From NCBI GenBank assembly GCA_024645025.1, contig JAHEGQ010000056.1:1-37472 (forward strand): 37,472 bases of DNA. Direction: 5' to 3'. Shown here one piece after another: positions 1 through 9,192 of this stretch; position 1 is the stretch's first letter; each line of letters opens with the position of its first letter. This stretch comes from Sphingomonadaceae bacterium (GTDB taxonomy: Bacteria; Pseudomonadota; Alphaproteobacteria; Sphingomonadales; Sphingomonadaceae). The translations under genes were made by a program, and so were the position numbers. The notes beneath the pieces were generated by a model. That model worked only from the letters and a program-made list of their open reading frames with translations. It did no database searches and was not told the DNA's origin.

Positions 1-992
1 ATTTCATCACGCTGCACACGCCGCTGACCGAGCAGACCAAGGGCATCCTCGACGCGAAGGCGCTCGCCAAGACCAAGAAGGGCGTGCGCATCGTCAACTG
101 CGCGCGCGGCGGCCTGATCGATGAAGCCGCGTTGAAGGACGCGCTCGACAGCGGCCATGTCGCAGGCGCTGCGCTCGATGTCTTCGCGGTGGAGCCGGCC
201 AAGGAATCGCCGTTATTCGGCACGCCCAATTTCATCTGCACCCCGCACCTTGGGGCTTCGACCACCGAAGCGCAGGTCAATGTTGCGCTTCAGGTCGCGG
301 AACAAATGGCGGATTATCTGGTGACAGGCGGCGTCACCAACGCGCTCAACATGCCGTCATTGTCTGCCGAAGAAGCCCCGAAGCTGAAGCCCTATATGGC
401 CTTGGCCGAAAAGCTCGGTTCGCTTGTCGGCCAATTGGCGCATGACAACCTCACCAAGATTTCGATCGAGGTCGAAGGGACAGCGGCCCAGTTGAATGTC
501 AAGCCGATCACGGGTGCGGTTCTGGCCGGGTTGATGCGCCGCTATTCGGACACGGTGAACATGGTGAACGCCCCCTTCCTGGCCAAGGAACGTGGGCTGG
601 ACGTGCGCGAGATCCGGCACGACCGCGAAGGCGTCTACCACACGCTGGTCCGCGTGACGGTCGCGACAAGCCAAGGCGACCGGTCGGTCGCGGGCACGCT
701 GTTCAACAACACCGCGCCGCGCCTAGTGGAAATGTTCGGCATCAACATCGAAGCCGACCTGGATGGGCATATGCTCTACATCGTGAACGAGGATGCGCCG
801 GGCTTTATCGGCTCCATCGGGACCTTGCTTGGCAAGAATGGCCTCAATATCGGCACCTTCCACCTTGGTCGCCGCAATGCCGGCGGCGAGGCGGTTCTGC
901 TGCTGTCGATGGACGATGCCATTCCCGAAGCCGTTCTTGCCGAAGCCAGCAAGCTGGCCGGTGTGAAAATGGTGAAGGCATTGAAGTTCTGA
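1..992 (+). CDS. serA: D-3-phosphoglycerate dehydrogenase, C-terminal 329 residues (5' end outside window)
   Basis: Catalyses the NAD-dependent oxidation of 3-phosphoglycerate, the first committed step of serine synthesis in the cytoplasm. The frame is open from base 3 (FITLHTPLT...), so the gene begins before the window; the ORF-track start at 84 is an internal GTG. Visible parts are the end of the NAD-binding domain (VNCARGGLIDE), the catalytic-His segment TPHLGASTTEAQ, an allosteric substrate-binding (ASB) region and a C-terminal ACT domain (MLYIVNEDAPGFIGSIGTLL). The layout is that of the long (about 525 residue) type with ASB and ACT domains, so serine feedback is likely by family knowledge. 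hisZ follows 18 bp later on the same strand, suggesting cotranscription. Confidence 0.96.
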   Translation, partial: FITLHTPLTEQTKGILDAKALAKTKKGVRIVNCARGGLIDEAALKDALDSGHVAGAALDVFAVEPAKESPLFGTPNFICTPHLGASTTEAQVNVALQVAEQMADYLVTGGVTNALNMPSLSAEEAPKLKPYMALAEKLGSLVGQLAHDNLTKISIEVEGTAAQLNVKPITGAVLAGLMRRYSDTVNMVNAPFLAKERGLDVREIRHDREGVYHTLVRVTVATSQGDRSVAGTLFNNTAPRLVEMFGINIEADLDGHMLYIVNEDAPGFIGSIGTLLGKNGLNIGTFHLGRRNAGGEAVLLLSMDDAIPEAVLAEASKLAGVKMVKALKF

Positions 993-1010
993 TCTGCTAA
1001 AGGCCCGTTC

Positions 1011-2075
1011 ATGACCAACGCCTTACTCCCTACCGGCTTTCGTGATCGCCTGCCGCCAGAGGCAGATGCCTCCGCGCGGCTGGTCCGTGCTGTCCTCGAT
1101 ACGGTGGCGGGCTATGGCTATGAACGGGTCCAGCCGCCACTGGCTGAATTTGAAGTCAGCCTGACCGGGGCCTTGGGGACATCCTCGCGCGATCTGTTGC
1201 GCTTTGTGGACCCCGTTTCCGGGGAAACAATGGCTGTCCGGTCGGATATTACCGGCCAGATCGGGCGGATCGCGCGCGGGCGCATGGGACACCATCCCCG
1301 GCCCATCCGGCTCAGCTATGGCGGACCCGTGGTCAAACTCCGGGCGGGCCAACTGCGCCCCGAACGGGAAATGATGCAGGTCGGTGCCGAATTGATCGGG
1401 CTGGATAGCGTGCCCGCCGTCACCGAAATCGTGACCGTCGCCATTGAAGCGCTGAAAGCGGCCGGCGTGCGCGACATGACGCTCGATCTGACCCTGCCCG
1501 ACCTCATCGATACGCTGCTGCCGGGCATGGATAGCACGGCGCTGAAAGATCGGCTCGATGCCAAGGATACAGCAGCGGTTCCAAAAGAATTCCGGCCATT
1601 GATTGCAGCCACGGGCGCCTATGCCGAAGCCGCGGCGCGTCTGCGGTCGTTTGACACGGCGGGCCGCCTTTCAACCCGGCTCGACGCGCTGGATGCGCTG
1701 GTAGCCGCCCTGCCCGCCGATGTCCGTGTGACGCTGGACCCGACAGAGCGGCATGGTTTTGAATATCAAAGCTGGTTCGGCTTTTCCTTGTTTTCAGATC
1801 ACACCGCAGGCGAAATCGCCCGCGGCGGCAGCTATCGATTGGGCGAAGAGCCCGCCATTGGTTTTTCTGCCTATATTGATCCGCTGATCGACGCTGGACT
1901 GGCGCAGGGGGAGCGTCGGCGACTGTTCCTGCCCTTGGGGACGTTGCCGCAAAAGGCGGCCAAATTGCGCGCCGAAGGCTGGGTGACGGTGGCGGCACTT
2001 GGCCCGGAAGATACGGCACAGGCGCAAATCTGCACGCACATCTTGTCCAATGGTCGCCCGGTGCCCATCGACTAG
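1011..2075 (+). CDS. hisZ: ATP phosphoribosyltransferase regulatory subunit
   Basis: 354 residues, related to the catalytic core of histidyl-tRNA synthetase, acting as the regulatory partner of the short form of HisG at the first step of histidine synthesis. The N-terminus LLPTGFRDRLPPEA and the segment VQPPLAEFEVSL are typical of HisZ. It is shorter than HisRS (about 420) and shows no C-terminal anticodon-binding domain. The ATG at 1011 lies just after serA and 82 bp before purA. The hisG partner is not in the window, but the presence of hisZ implies a short-form HisG elsewhere. Placement between serA and purA is known to me from other sphingomonads, though I cannot check it here. Confidence 0.93.
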   Translation: MTNALLPTGFRDRLPPEADASARLVRAVLDTVAGYGYERVQPPLAEFEVSLTGALGTSSRDLLRFVDPVSGETMAVRSDITGQIGRIARGRMGHHPRPIRLSYGGPVVKLRAGQLRPEREMMQVGAELIGLDSVPAVTEIVTVAIEALKAAGVRDMTLDLTLPDLIDTLLPGMDSTALKDRLDAKDTAAVPKEFRPLIAATGAYAEAAARLRSFDTAGRLSTRLDALDALVAALPADVRVTLDPTERHGFEYQSWFGFSLFSDHTAGEIARGGSYRLGEEPAIGFSAYIDPLIDAGLAQGERRRLFLPLGTLPQKAAKLRAEGWVTVAALGPEDTAQAQICTHILSNGRPVPID

Positions 2076-2157
2076 GGCGCGCTTTGGGCTAGACGCGCGG
2101 GCCTGCGCGCAATAGGCAACAAACGGGCAACGTCTTTCGATAGATAAGGAATATCCG

Positions 2158-3447
2158 GTGGCCAATGTCACAGTGATCGGCGCGCAATGGGGCGATGAAG
2201 GCAAGGGCAAGATCGTCGACTGGCTGGCCAGCCGGGCCGATGTCGTCGTGCGCTTTCAAGGTGGCCATAATGCGGGCCACACGCTTGTCGTCGGGGATCA
2301 AACCTACAAGCTCTCGCTGCTGCCCTCCGGCATTGTGCGCGGCACTCTGTCGGTCATTGGCAATGGCGTGGTGCTTGATCCGTGGCACTTCCGCGATGAG
2401 GTCGCAAAGCTGGCCGGCCAAGGCGTTACGATTTCGCCGGACAACCTTCACATTGCGGAAAACGCACCGCTGATCCTGCCGTTCCACCGCGATCTGGACG
2501 GCCTGCGCGAAGACGCCAGTGGGCAGGGCAAGATCGGCACGACCCGCAGGGGTATTGGCCCGGCCTATGAAGACAAGGTTGGTCGCCGCGCGATCCGTGT
2601 GTGCGATTTGGCGCATCTGGATGATCTCGATGCCCAGCTCGACCGCATCTGCGCGCACCATGATGCGCTGCGCGCCGGTTTCGGTCAGCCGCCGATTGAT
2701 CGGACGCGGTTGATCGCAGATTTGAGAGAGATTGCCGACTTCATCCTGCCCTATTCCAAGCCGGTCTGGGTGACGCTCAACGCCGCCAAAAAGCGCGGCG
2801 ACCGCGTGCTGTTTGAAGGCGCGCAGGGCGTGCTGCTGGATGTCGATCACGGCACCTACCCGTTCGTGACCTCCTCCAACACGATTGCGGGCACCGCGTC
2901 GGGCGGGTCGGGCCTTGGTCCGTCCTCGGTCGGCTTCGTGTTGGGCATTGTGAAGGCCTATACCACCCGCGTCGGCTCAGGCCCGTTCCCGACGGAGCAG
3001 GAAAATGATGTCGGCCAGCGCCTGGGTGAGCGCGGGCATGAATTTGGCACGGTCACGGGCCGCAAGCGGCGCTGCGGCTGGTTTGATGCGGTGCTGGTGC
3101 GCCAGTCGGCAGCCGTTTCAGGCATCACCGGTATCGCGCTCACCAAGCTTGATGTGCTCGATGGCTTTGAAAAGCTGAAGATTTGCACCGGCTATCGCAT
3201 CGGCGACAAGATGTATGATTATCTGCCGCCCCACGCCGCGGATCAGGCGCGGGCTGAACCCATTTATGAAGAAATGGATGGCTGGCAGGAAACAACAGCC
3301 GGCGCGCGCAGCTGGGCCGATCTTCCCGCTCAGGCGATCAAATATGTCCGCCGGATCGAAGAGTTGATCGAATGCCCGGTTGCGCTTGTGTCCACCAGCC
3401 CGGAACGCGAGGATACCATCCTTGTACGCGACCCCTTTGCGGACTGA
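2158..3447 (+). CDS. purA: Adenylosuccinate synthetase
   Basis: Forms adenylosuccinate from IMP, aspartate and GTP, the first committed step from IMP to AMP. 429 residues, the normal family length. The start is GTG, with a TAAGGA ribosome-binding site about 7 bp upstream. The N-terminal GTP-binding signature [11 protein letters not shown] is present. Asp13 and His41, the two catalytic residues in E. coli numbering, fall at exactly the same positions (WGD13, AGH41T). It lies downstream of serA and hisZ and converges with the MFS gene, leaving only 9 bp between the stop codons. Confidence 0.98.
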   Translation: MANVTVIGAQWGDEGKGKIVDWLASRADVVVRFQGGHNAGHTLVVGDQTYKLSLLPSGIVRGTLSVIGNGVVLDPWHFRDEVAKLAGQGVTISPDNLHIAENAPLILPFHRDLDGLREDASGQGKIGTTRRGIGPAYEDKVGRRAIRVCDLAHLDDLDAQLDRICAHHDALRAGFGQPPIDRTRLIADLREIADFILPYSKPVWVTLNAAKKRGDRVLFEGAQGVLLDVDHGTYPFVTSSNTIAGTASGGSGLGPSSVGFVLGIVKAYTTRVGSGPFPTEQENDVGQRLGERGHEFGTVTGRKRRCGWFDAVLVRQSAAVSGITGIALTKLDVLDGFEKLKICTGYRIGDKMYDYLPPHAADQARAEPIYEEMDGWQETTAGARSWADLPAQAIKYVRRIEELIECPVALVSTSPEREDTILVRDPFAD

Positions 3448-3456
3448 TCGGTTTTA

Positions 3457-4734
3457 TCAGGACGCGGGCCAGTCCCGCGTTAGCCGCTTTGACGCGCGCC
3501 AGAAGAAAAAGGCGGGGAGCAACCCCAGCCATGCCGCGCCATAGAGCACCCAGCGGACGCTCTCGGCCCCGGCGACCGGCTTGAACATATCCGAGAGCAG
3601 GCCAAAGAAAAGCGGCCCAAGCCCAAGCCCAATCAAATTCTGGCCAAAGACAACAAGCGAGGTCGCGACCGCCCGTTGGTTCGTCTTCACCAATTGCTGC
3701 GCCAGAGCATAGCTGGGTCCATAATAAAAATAATTGAGCGCGGTCGGCACGATGAGCAGCGCCAGGGCTCCTTGCCAATCGCGCGCGACATAGGCCGCGA
3801 ACAGGATCGGGGCTGCCAGCGTCATCCCCAGCGCCGGGGCCCAGAGAATATATTTTTTGTCCTTTTGGCCAAAGCGGTCCGCCAGTGCCCCGCCCAGCCA
3901 GGTGCCCAGCATCCCCGCCAGTCCTGAGATGATGCCCAGCCACAGGCCGGTCTGCCCCGCGCTCAGCCCAAAATCACGCTGAAACAGGATCACGACCCAC
4001 ACGGCCTTGCCATAAGACAAGAAGGCCGTGAAACTGGCCCCTAACAGAACAAGGACAAAGCTGCGATTGGCCAAAATATCCCGCAGCGTTGCCGCAAGCG
4101 GGGCCACGGGTGCCGCCTCGGCCCGCAAGGCGTGCCGCCCCGGATCGCGCAGCAGCATCGGCAGGGCAAGCGCAAAGAGGATGCCCGGCACGCTGACCGC
4201 CAAAAACGCCTGTCGCCACCCATAAATGTCATTCAGCACGCCGCCCACGACCATGCCGATCAGCCCGCCAATCGAAATGCCCATGCCATAAAAGGCCATC
4301 GCCGACGCCCGTTTTTCAGGTGGCACGGCATCGGTAATCAGCGAATGGGCCGCCGGGGTGCACCCCGCCTCGCCCACACCCACGCCAATGCGGGCAAGCA
4401 GCAATTGCACGAAGTTCTGCGCCATGCCGCACACAGCCGTCATCGCCGACCAAAGGCCCAAGGACAGAGCAATAACGTGCGCGCGGTTGGTCGCCGGTCG
4501 ATCCACATAGCGGGCGATGGGAATGCCCAAAAAGGTGTAGAACAGCGCAAAGGCCAATCCCGTCATCAGCCCGATTTGGGTGTCGGACAGGTGGAGATCC
4601 CGGCTGATCTCTTCGGCCAATATGTTGACGATCTGCCGATCGAGGAAATTGAGGATGTAGACAAGCAGCAGCACCCACATCATCTGCCGGACGCCAGCTG
4701 TCGTGCCGCTCAGGGCCTTGGGTGCGCTTGCCAT
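3457..4734 (-). CDS. Major facilitator superfamily transporter
   Basis: 425-residue polytopic inner-membrane protein with about 12 hydrophobic segments, matching a standard MFS fold. The first helix carries the motif YILNFLDRQIVNILAEEI, common in the large spinster-like/anion-type MFS group abundant in sphingomonads. Between helices 2 and 3 there is an MFS motif-A-like loop (GIPIARYVDRPATNR), followed by ARIGVGVGEAG typical of helix 4. The substrate cannot be told from sequence. The gene stands between purA (convergent) and aroC (same strand, 79 bp upstream), with no obvious pathway partner. Confidence 0.85.
   Translation of the reverse strand: MASAPKALSGTTAGVRQMMWVLLLVYILNFLDRQIVNILAEEISRDLHLSDTQIGLMTGLAFALFYTFLGIPIARYVDRPATNRAHVIALSLGLWSAMTAVCGMAQNFVQLLLARIGVGVGEAGCTPAAHSLITDAVPPEKRASAMAFYGMGISIGGLIGMVVGGVLNDIYGWRQAFLAVSVPGILFALALPMLLRDPGRHALRAEAAPVAPLAATLRDILANRSFVLVLLGASFTAFLSYGKAVWVVILFQRDFGLSAGQTGLWLGIISGLAGMLGTWLGGALADRFGQKDKKYILWAPALGMTLAAPILFAAYVARDWQGALALLIVPTALNYFYYGPSYALAQQLVKTNQRAVATSLVVFGQNLIGLGLGPLFFGLLSDMFKPVAGAESVRWVLYGAAWLGLLPAFFFWRASKRLTRDWPAS
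3462..3480 (+). terminator. Possible hairpin after purA
   Basis: A perfect 7-bp GC-rich stem (ACGCGGG/CCCGCGT) with a 5-nt loop begins 14 bp after the purA stop, inside the last codons of the convergent MFS gene. There is no following U-run, so it may be Rho-dependent, or it may be a chance structure in coding DNA. Confidence 0.3.
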
Positions 4735-4813
4735 GCTCTCCTACCGGCCTCTGAAATGGGCCTTCCTAAGGCCTTGTGGGCAAAAGCATCGGGTTCGGCA
4801 AGGACTTAGGAAT

Positions 4814-5881
4814 TCACCCACATTGAGCGCGGTGGAGCAGCTTTTGGTCCGCGAGCACCAACGCCATCATCGCCTCGACCACCGGCGCCCCGCGAATACC
4901 AACGCACGGGTCGTGTCGGCCCTTGGTGACGATCTCGGTTGCGTCGCCGTCGCGCGTTACCGTTTCAACGGGCGTCAGAATGGAAGATGTCGGCTTGAAA
5001 GCCACGCGGACGATCACCGGCTGGCCGGTTGAAATCCCCCCGGCTATGCCCCCGGCATTGTTGGCCAGAAATTCCGGCGCGTTGCTGCCCGGGCGCATCG
5101 GATCGGCATTGTCCTCCCCACGCAACCGCGCCGCGGCAAAACCCGCGCCGATCTCGACCGCTTTCACCGCATTGATGCTCATCATTGCGGCGGCCAATTC
5201 GCTATCCAGCTTGGCATAAAGCGGCGCGCCCCAGCCAGCGGGCACGCCGGTTGCCACGCATTCCACCACGGCCCCCAAAGAGGAACCGGATTTGCGCGCC
5301 GCATCGACCAGCTTTTCCCAGCGGCCCGCCGCGGCTTCATCCGGGCAGAAAAACGGATTCTTGTCGATCTGGCTGGCTTCAAAATTGGCGCGGTCAATCG
5401 CATCGCCGCCAATTTCCACCACATAAGCAAGGATCTGAACTTCGGGGATCACCGCCCGCGCAACCGCACCCGCCGCCACCCGCGCCGCCGTTTCGCGCGC
5501 GGAGGATCGGCCGCCCCCGCGATAATCGCGAAAGCCATATTTGGCGTCATAGCTGTAATCGGCATGGCCCGGGCGATAGGCTTTGGCGACATCGCCATAA
5601 TCCTTGGACCGCTGATCGACATTTTCGATCATCAGGCTGATCGGCGTGCCTGTTGTCCGCCCTTCAAACACGCCAGAAAGGATGCGAACTTCATCCGGCT
5701 CCTGCCGCTGGGTCGTGAAGCGCGAACTGCCCGGGCGGCGCTTGTCGAGAAAAGGCTGAATATCTTCCGCCGACAGGGCTAGGCCCGGCGGACACCCATC
5801 GACCACCGCGCCCAGCGCCGGCCCATGGCTTTCCCCCCAAGTGGTGAAGCGAAAAACGCGGCCAAAGGTGTTGAAGCTCAT
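4814..5881 (-). CDS. aroC: Chorismate synthase
   Basis: Removes phosphate from EPSP to give chorismate, the last step of the shikimate pathway; it needs reduced FMN. 355 residues, the usual bacterial length. Family signatures include the N-terminus [15 protein letters not shown], the segment [14 protein letters not shown] and the central [20 protein letters not shown]. The ATG at 5881 is well placed. fabI lies upstream on the same strand, separated by 170 bp that hold a long palindrome, which could end or attenuate transcription. Two other chorismate-related genes occur in the window, the chorismate mutase at 8825 and aroE near 28 kb, but they are not in one operon. Confidence 0.98.
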   Translation of the reverse strand: MSFNTFGRVFRFTTWGESHGPALGAVVDGCPPGLALSAEDIQPFLDKRRPGSSRFTTQRQEPDEVRILSGVFEGRTTGTPISLMIENVDQRSKDYGDVAKAYRPGHADYSYDAKYGFRDYRGGGRSSARETAARVAAGAVARAVIPEVQILAYVVEIGGDAIDRANFEASQIDKNPFFCPDEAAAGRWEKLVDAARKSGSSLGAVVECVATGVPAGWGAPLYAKLDSELAAAMMSINAVKAVEIGAGFAAARLRGEDNADPMRPGSNAPEFLANNAGGIAGGISTGQPVIVRVAFKPTSSILTPVETVTRDGDATEIVTKGRHDPCVGIRGAPVVEAMMALVLADQKLLHRAQCG

Positions 5882-5945
5882 GGAAGCGCGATGCCGCGAT
5901 TTGTGCGGGAATGCAAGGTTGAGGAAATGCGCACAGAACAGGACA

Positions 5946-6031
5946 GGGCTTCGACGGGCTCAGCCCGAACGGATTTGGTTTCTTGGGAAATATTCCCACC
6001 CGTCCCGTCCGGGCTGAGCCCGTCGAAGCCC
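5946..6031. repeat. Long imperfect palindrome (dispersed REP-like element)
   Basis: The arms at 5946-5967 and 6010-6031 are perfect 22-bp inverted repeats beginning GGGCTTCGACGGGCTCAGCC. After one mismatch the pairing continues for 4 bp (to 5972/6005). The loop holds a smaller nested hairpin (TGGGAA/TTCCCA). It sits in the fabI-aroC intergenic gap. Sequences of this type (cttcgacgggctcagcccg) are familiar as dispersed intergenic repeats in sphingomonad and other proteobacterial genomes. It could fold as a transcript-end hairpin. Confidence 0.8.
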
Positions 6032-6048
6032 CACTCTTGCTTTCCCTC

Positions 6049-6852
6049 TCAGCTCAGCGCGATATCCGGCGCATCTTCCGCCTTCATGCCGACGACATGA
6101 TAGCCGCAATCCACATGGTGGGTCTCGCCTGTCACGCCTGCGGACAGGTCGGACAGGAAGTAAAGGCCAGCGCCCCCCACATCCTCGATCGTCGTATTGC
6201 GCTTCAGCGGGGAATTCAGCTCATTCCACTTCATGATATAGCGGAAGTCGCCAATGCCCGAGGCGGCGAGCGTCTTGATCGGCCCGGCGGAAATGGCGTT
6301 CACGCGGATATTGTCGCGGCCCAGATCAACCGCCAGATATTTGACAGAGGTTTCCAGCGCCGATTTGGCAACGCCCATCACATTGTAATGCGGCACAACC
6401 TTTTCCGCGCCATAATAGGTCAGGGTTACCAGCGAGCCGCCATTGGGCATCATCGCCGCCGCCCGCTTGGCCACCGCCGTGAAGCTGTAGACGCTGATGT
6501 TCATCGTCATCAGGAAATTGTCGAGAGTCGTGTCACAATAGCGCCCGCGCAATTCCGTCTTGTCGGAAAAACCGATGGCGTGGACGACAAAGTCAATCGT
6601 TGGCCAGCGGGCGGCCAGCGTTGCAAAGGCGGTATCCAGCGCGGCCATGTCGGACACGTCGCAATCGATGAGGAAATCGCTGCCCAATTCTTCGGCCAAG
6701 GGGCGCACGCGCTTTTCCAAGGCCTCGCCCTGATAGGAAAAGGCAAGCTCTGCCCCTTCTTCGTGCAGCTTTTTGGCGATGCCCCATGCCAGACTGCGAT
6801 CATTTGCCAGCCCCATGATCAGGCCCCGCTTGCCGGCCATATATCCTGCCAT
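6049..6852 (-). CDS. fabI: Enoyl-[acyl-carrier-protein] reductase (NADH)
   Basis: Reduces trans-2-enoyl-ACP in the last step of each fatty-acid elongation round; an SDR-fold enzyme of 267 residues. I chose the ATG at 6852 (MAGYMAGKRG) because the track start at 6855 is a TTG and MAG-x-M-x-GKRG is the usual alphaproteobacterial N-terminus. The Tyr-x6-Lys catalytic pair falls at Tyr156 and Lys163 (HYNVMGVAK), identical to E. coli numbering. The atypical nucleotide loop GLANDRSLAWGIA is also present. The ATG shares one base with the stop of the upstream YihY-like gene (TGATG), suggesting translational coupling. Confidence 0.97.
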   Translation of the reverse strand: MAGYMAGKRGLIMGLANDRSLAWGIAKKLHEEGAELAFSYQGEALEKRVRPLAEELGSDFLIDCDVSDMAALDTAFATLAARWPTIDFVVHAIGFSDKTELRGRYCDTTLDNFLMTMNISVYSFTAVAKRAAAMMPNGGSLVTLTYYGAEKVVPHYNVMGVAKSALETSVKYLAVDLGRDNIRVNAISAGPIKTLAASGIGDFRYIMKWNELNSPLKRNTTIEDVGGAGLYFLSDLSAGVTGETHHVDCGYHVVGMKAEDAPDIALS

Positions 6853-7823
6853 CAACTCTTCCCTTCGCCCCTGATTGAAGCCTTGCCGATCTGCCCCTCT
6901 TCCTGCGATTCTTCTGGCTCAGGATGGGCCAGCGCCGCATTTAGATGTGCCCCAATAACAAGCCCGAATCCGACTATCCAGAAAAACAAGAGGGCAATGA
7001 TCACGCCTGCCAGACTGCCATAGGTCAGCGCATAGCCGCCGAACAGCGAGAGAGCGGGCGGCAAAAGCGCCAAAGAGGCGGTCCACCACAAGGTGGTCAC
7101 CAGCGCGCCCGGCCATTTGGGGTGACGCCCGGCACGATAACGCGCTGGGGCAAGCGACCAGAAAATCACCAACAACCCGCAAAAAATCGCAATTGACGTC
7201 GACGCCCAACCAATTTGCACGGACATTAAGGGCCGGGCATCGGGCAGAAAACGGAACACCACTTCCTCAATCGCGGTAACCGCCAACTGGGCGGCAAAGC
7301 CTGCGAGAATCAGGATGACCGCGCCAAAGGCCAGCAGGATTCCCCCCAGCCGATAATGCCAAAAGGGGCGTTCATAGCGCGTGCCATAGGCCCGGCGCAG
7401 AATATCGCGGATCGTCTCGATAAAGCCGCTGACAGTCCACAGCCCGACAATCGCGCCCAGCCATAACAAAGGGCCCGTGCGCGCCAGCAAGACTTCGCGC
7501 GCCGCCCCTTCGATCAATTGGCCGACGCCGGGGGGCAAGGTGCCCAGCATGGATTGCACCGCCGCCAGATTTTCCTCTGGCCGCCCCATCAACTGGGTCA
7601 CGGCGGCCATCAGGATGAAGAAGGGAAAAACCGTTAGCAGCGTCAGATAAGCCAGGTTTCCAGCATGGACAAAACCATCGCTGTACACGCCCAAGGCAAC
7701 GCGCCGCCCAATTTCATAAAGCGGCGATCCCGGCCCGCACAGCGCGGCCAAGCCCCGGCCTTTGGGGTGGGCATCCGGATGTCTGCGGCGGGCCTCAGGC
7801 GTTTCCGGGGATTGCGGCCGCAT
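6852..7823 (-). CDS. YihY/BrkB family inner-membrane protein
   Basis: 323 residues with about six membrane segments. The stretch GNLAYLTLLTVFPFFILMAA followed by a poly-hydrophobic C-terminal half (GSLAGVIIALLFFWIVGFGLVIGAHLNAAL) is typical of the YihY/BrkB family, once misnamed ribonuclease BN. The molecular function is not established; members are proposed to be transporters or envelope factors. The C-terminal tail is acidic and cytoplasmic-looking. The gene lies 5 bp after the DnaJ-like gene and overlaps the fabI start, so dnaJ-like, yihY and fabI probably form one transcript. Confidence 0.88.
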   Translation of the reverse strand: MRPQSPETPEARRRHPDAHPKGRGLAALCGPGSPLYEIGRRVALGVYSDGFVHAGNLAYLTLLTVFPFFILMAAVTQLMGRPEENLAAVQSMLGTLPPGVGQLIEGAAREVLLARTGPLLWLGAIVGLWTVSGFIETIRDILRRAYGTRYERPFWHYRLGGILLAFGAVILILAGFAAQLAVTAIEEVVFRFLPDARPLMSVQIGWASTSIAIFCGLLVIFWSLAPARYRAGRHPKWPGALVTTLWWTASLALLPPALSLFGGYALTYGSLAGVIIALLFFWIVGFGLVIGAHLNAALAHPEPEESQEEGQIGKASIRGEGKS

Positions 7824-7828
7824 GGCCC

Positions 7829-8752
7829 TTAAACGCCCAGCTTGGCGCGGGGGTTGCGGCTGTCCTGCCAGCCTTCGACAAAGCTTTGAAGCGCGGCATC
7901 CTCTGTCGGCAGATCAACCATCAAGGTCACCAGCTGGTCGCCGCGCGCACCACCCTTGGCGGTAAAGCCCCGCCCTTTCAGGCGCAGCGTCTTGCCCGAG
8001 GTGGCGCCCTTGGGGATGTTGAGCATCACCGGGCCATCGACGGTTGGCACCTTAACTGGCCCCCCTTTGACCGCTTCGGCCAGCGTGATGGGCAGGTCTA
8101 GCCGAACATGGTCACCATCGCGCGTGAAATGGGGGTGCGTACCCAGTTCCAGCGTGATGATCGCGTCGCCCGGACCACCGGGGCCGGGGTGGCCCTTGCC
8201 CGCCAGCTTCATCTGCGTGCCGGTTTCCAGCCCGGCGGGCAGTTTCAATTCGATCGCCTTGCCATCGGTCAGCGTAATCCGCTGCGGTGCAAGCCGGGCG
8301 GCATCCTCAAACGAGACCTTCAGGCGGAAAGCGGCATTCTGCCCCTTTTGGGGTGGGGCTTGTCGGCCAAAACCGCCACCCGGGCCGCCGCGCCCGCGCC
8401 CGCCAAACAGGCCATCGAAAATGTCGCCCAGATCGACACCCTCGGCATTAAACTCAAAGCCGCCCGGGCCTTGGCGAAAGCCGCCGCCACCGCCGCCAAA
8501 GGGGTTGCCCCCGGCAAAAGGATTGCGCGGCTGGCCATTTTCATCAATCTCGCCTCGGTCAAATTGGCCGCGTTTGTCCTTGTCAGACAAAAGGTCATAG
8601 GCCGCCGTCACCTGCGAAAAACGCTCGGCCGCTTTGGGGTTGTCGCGATTGGTGTCGGGGTGCAGCTCTTTGGCAAGCTTGCGATAGGCCTTTTTGATGT
8701 CGGCTTCGCTTGCGCCTTTTGCCACCCCCAATGTCACATAAGGATCTGCCAT
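7829..8752 (-). CDS. DnaJ/CbpA-type cochaperone
   Basis: 307-residue Hsp40 protein of class II. An N-terminal J-domain (residues 4-66) carries the HPD motif at 31-33, which stimulates the DnaK ATPase. It is followed by a Gly/Phe-rich linker (about 75-135, with long glycine runs) and the two beta-barrel substrate-binding domains. There is no CxxCxGxG zinc finger, so this is not canonical DnaJ but a CbpA-like cochaperone. No dnaK lies nearby. Weak cbpA assignment: the family is clear, the exact orthologue is not. Confidence 0.93.
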   Translation of the reverse strand: MADPYVTLGVAKGASEADIKKAYRKLAKELHPDTNRDNPKAAERFSQVTAAYDLLSDKDKRGQFDRGEIDENGQPRNPFAGGNPFGGGGGGFRQGPGGFEFNAEGVDLGDIFDGLFGGRGRGGPGGGFGRQAPPQKGQNAAFRLKVSFEDAARLAPQRITLTDGKAIELKLPAGLETGTQMKLAGKGHPGPGGPGDAIITLELGTHPHFTRDGDHVRLDLPITLAEAVKGGPVKVPTVDGPVMLNIPKGATSGKTLRLKGRGFTAKGGARGDQLVTLMVDLPTEDAALQSFVEGWQDSRNPRAKLGV

Positions 8753-8824
8753 CCCCCCTAGCTAGGGTGCGAAGGCCCGCGCGACAATGGGATTCAGCGT
8801 AAGGTCTTAACCTTGCGTGGCGCG

Positions 8825-9109
8825 TTAGCCGCCATTCTTGATCTTTTGGTGGTGCCGGATCACTTCATCGATGATGAAGCGCAGGAATTTTTCCGAAAAT
8901 TCCGGGTCCAGATTCGCTTCGGTCGCCAATCGGCGCAGCCGTTCAATCTGGCGTTTCTCGCGACCCGAATCGGCGGCGGGCAGGCCGGTCTTCGCCTTAT
9001 GTTCGCCCACTTGCTGGGTGATCTTGAATCGCTCAGCCAGCATATAAATCAGGGCCGCATCAATATTATCGATGCTTTCCCGGTATCGTTTCAGGGTTTC
9101 GTCGCTCAT
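8825..9109 (-). CDS. Chorismate mutase, monofunctional AroQ type
   Basis: A 94-residue all-helical enzyme converting chorismate to prephenate on the way to Phe and Tyr. I start it at the ATG at 9109 (MSDETLKRYRES), which has a GAGAG upstream, rather than at the track start 9145. The AroQ active-site residues of the E. coli P-protein domain can be matched: Arg8 or Arg10, Arg27 (LAER), Lys38 (GEHK), Arg50-Glu51 and Gln88. No prephenate dehydratase or dehydrogenase domain is attached. It is divergent from ispB, with 83 bp between the starts. Confidence 0.93.
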   Translation of the reverse strand: MSDETLKRYRESIDNIDAALIYMLAERFKITQQVGEHKAKTGLPAADSGREKRQIERLRRLATEANLDPEFSEKFLRFIIDEVIRHHQKIKNGG

Positions 9110-9192
9110 CTTGTCTCTCGTTTCCCGAAAAGCGTTACGATGCAAGTCTGTTCTTCTTGCCTTTGTAACGAAGCGGGGCCAATGCGCCCTTT

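Noticed and set aside
5983-7023. 346-aa plus-strand ORF opposite fabI
   Set aside because: Shadow of fabI on the other strand, beginning in the palindrome; long open frames are expected in GC-rich DNA.
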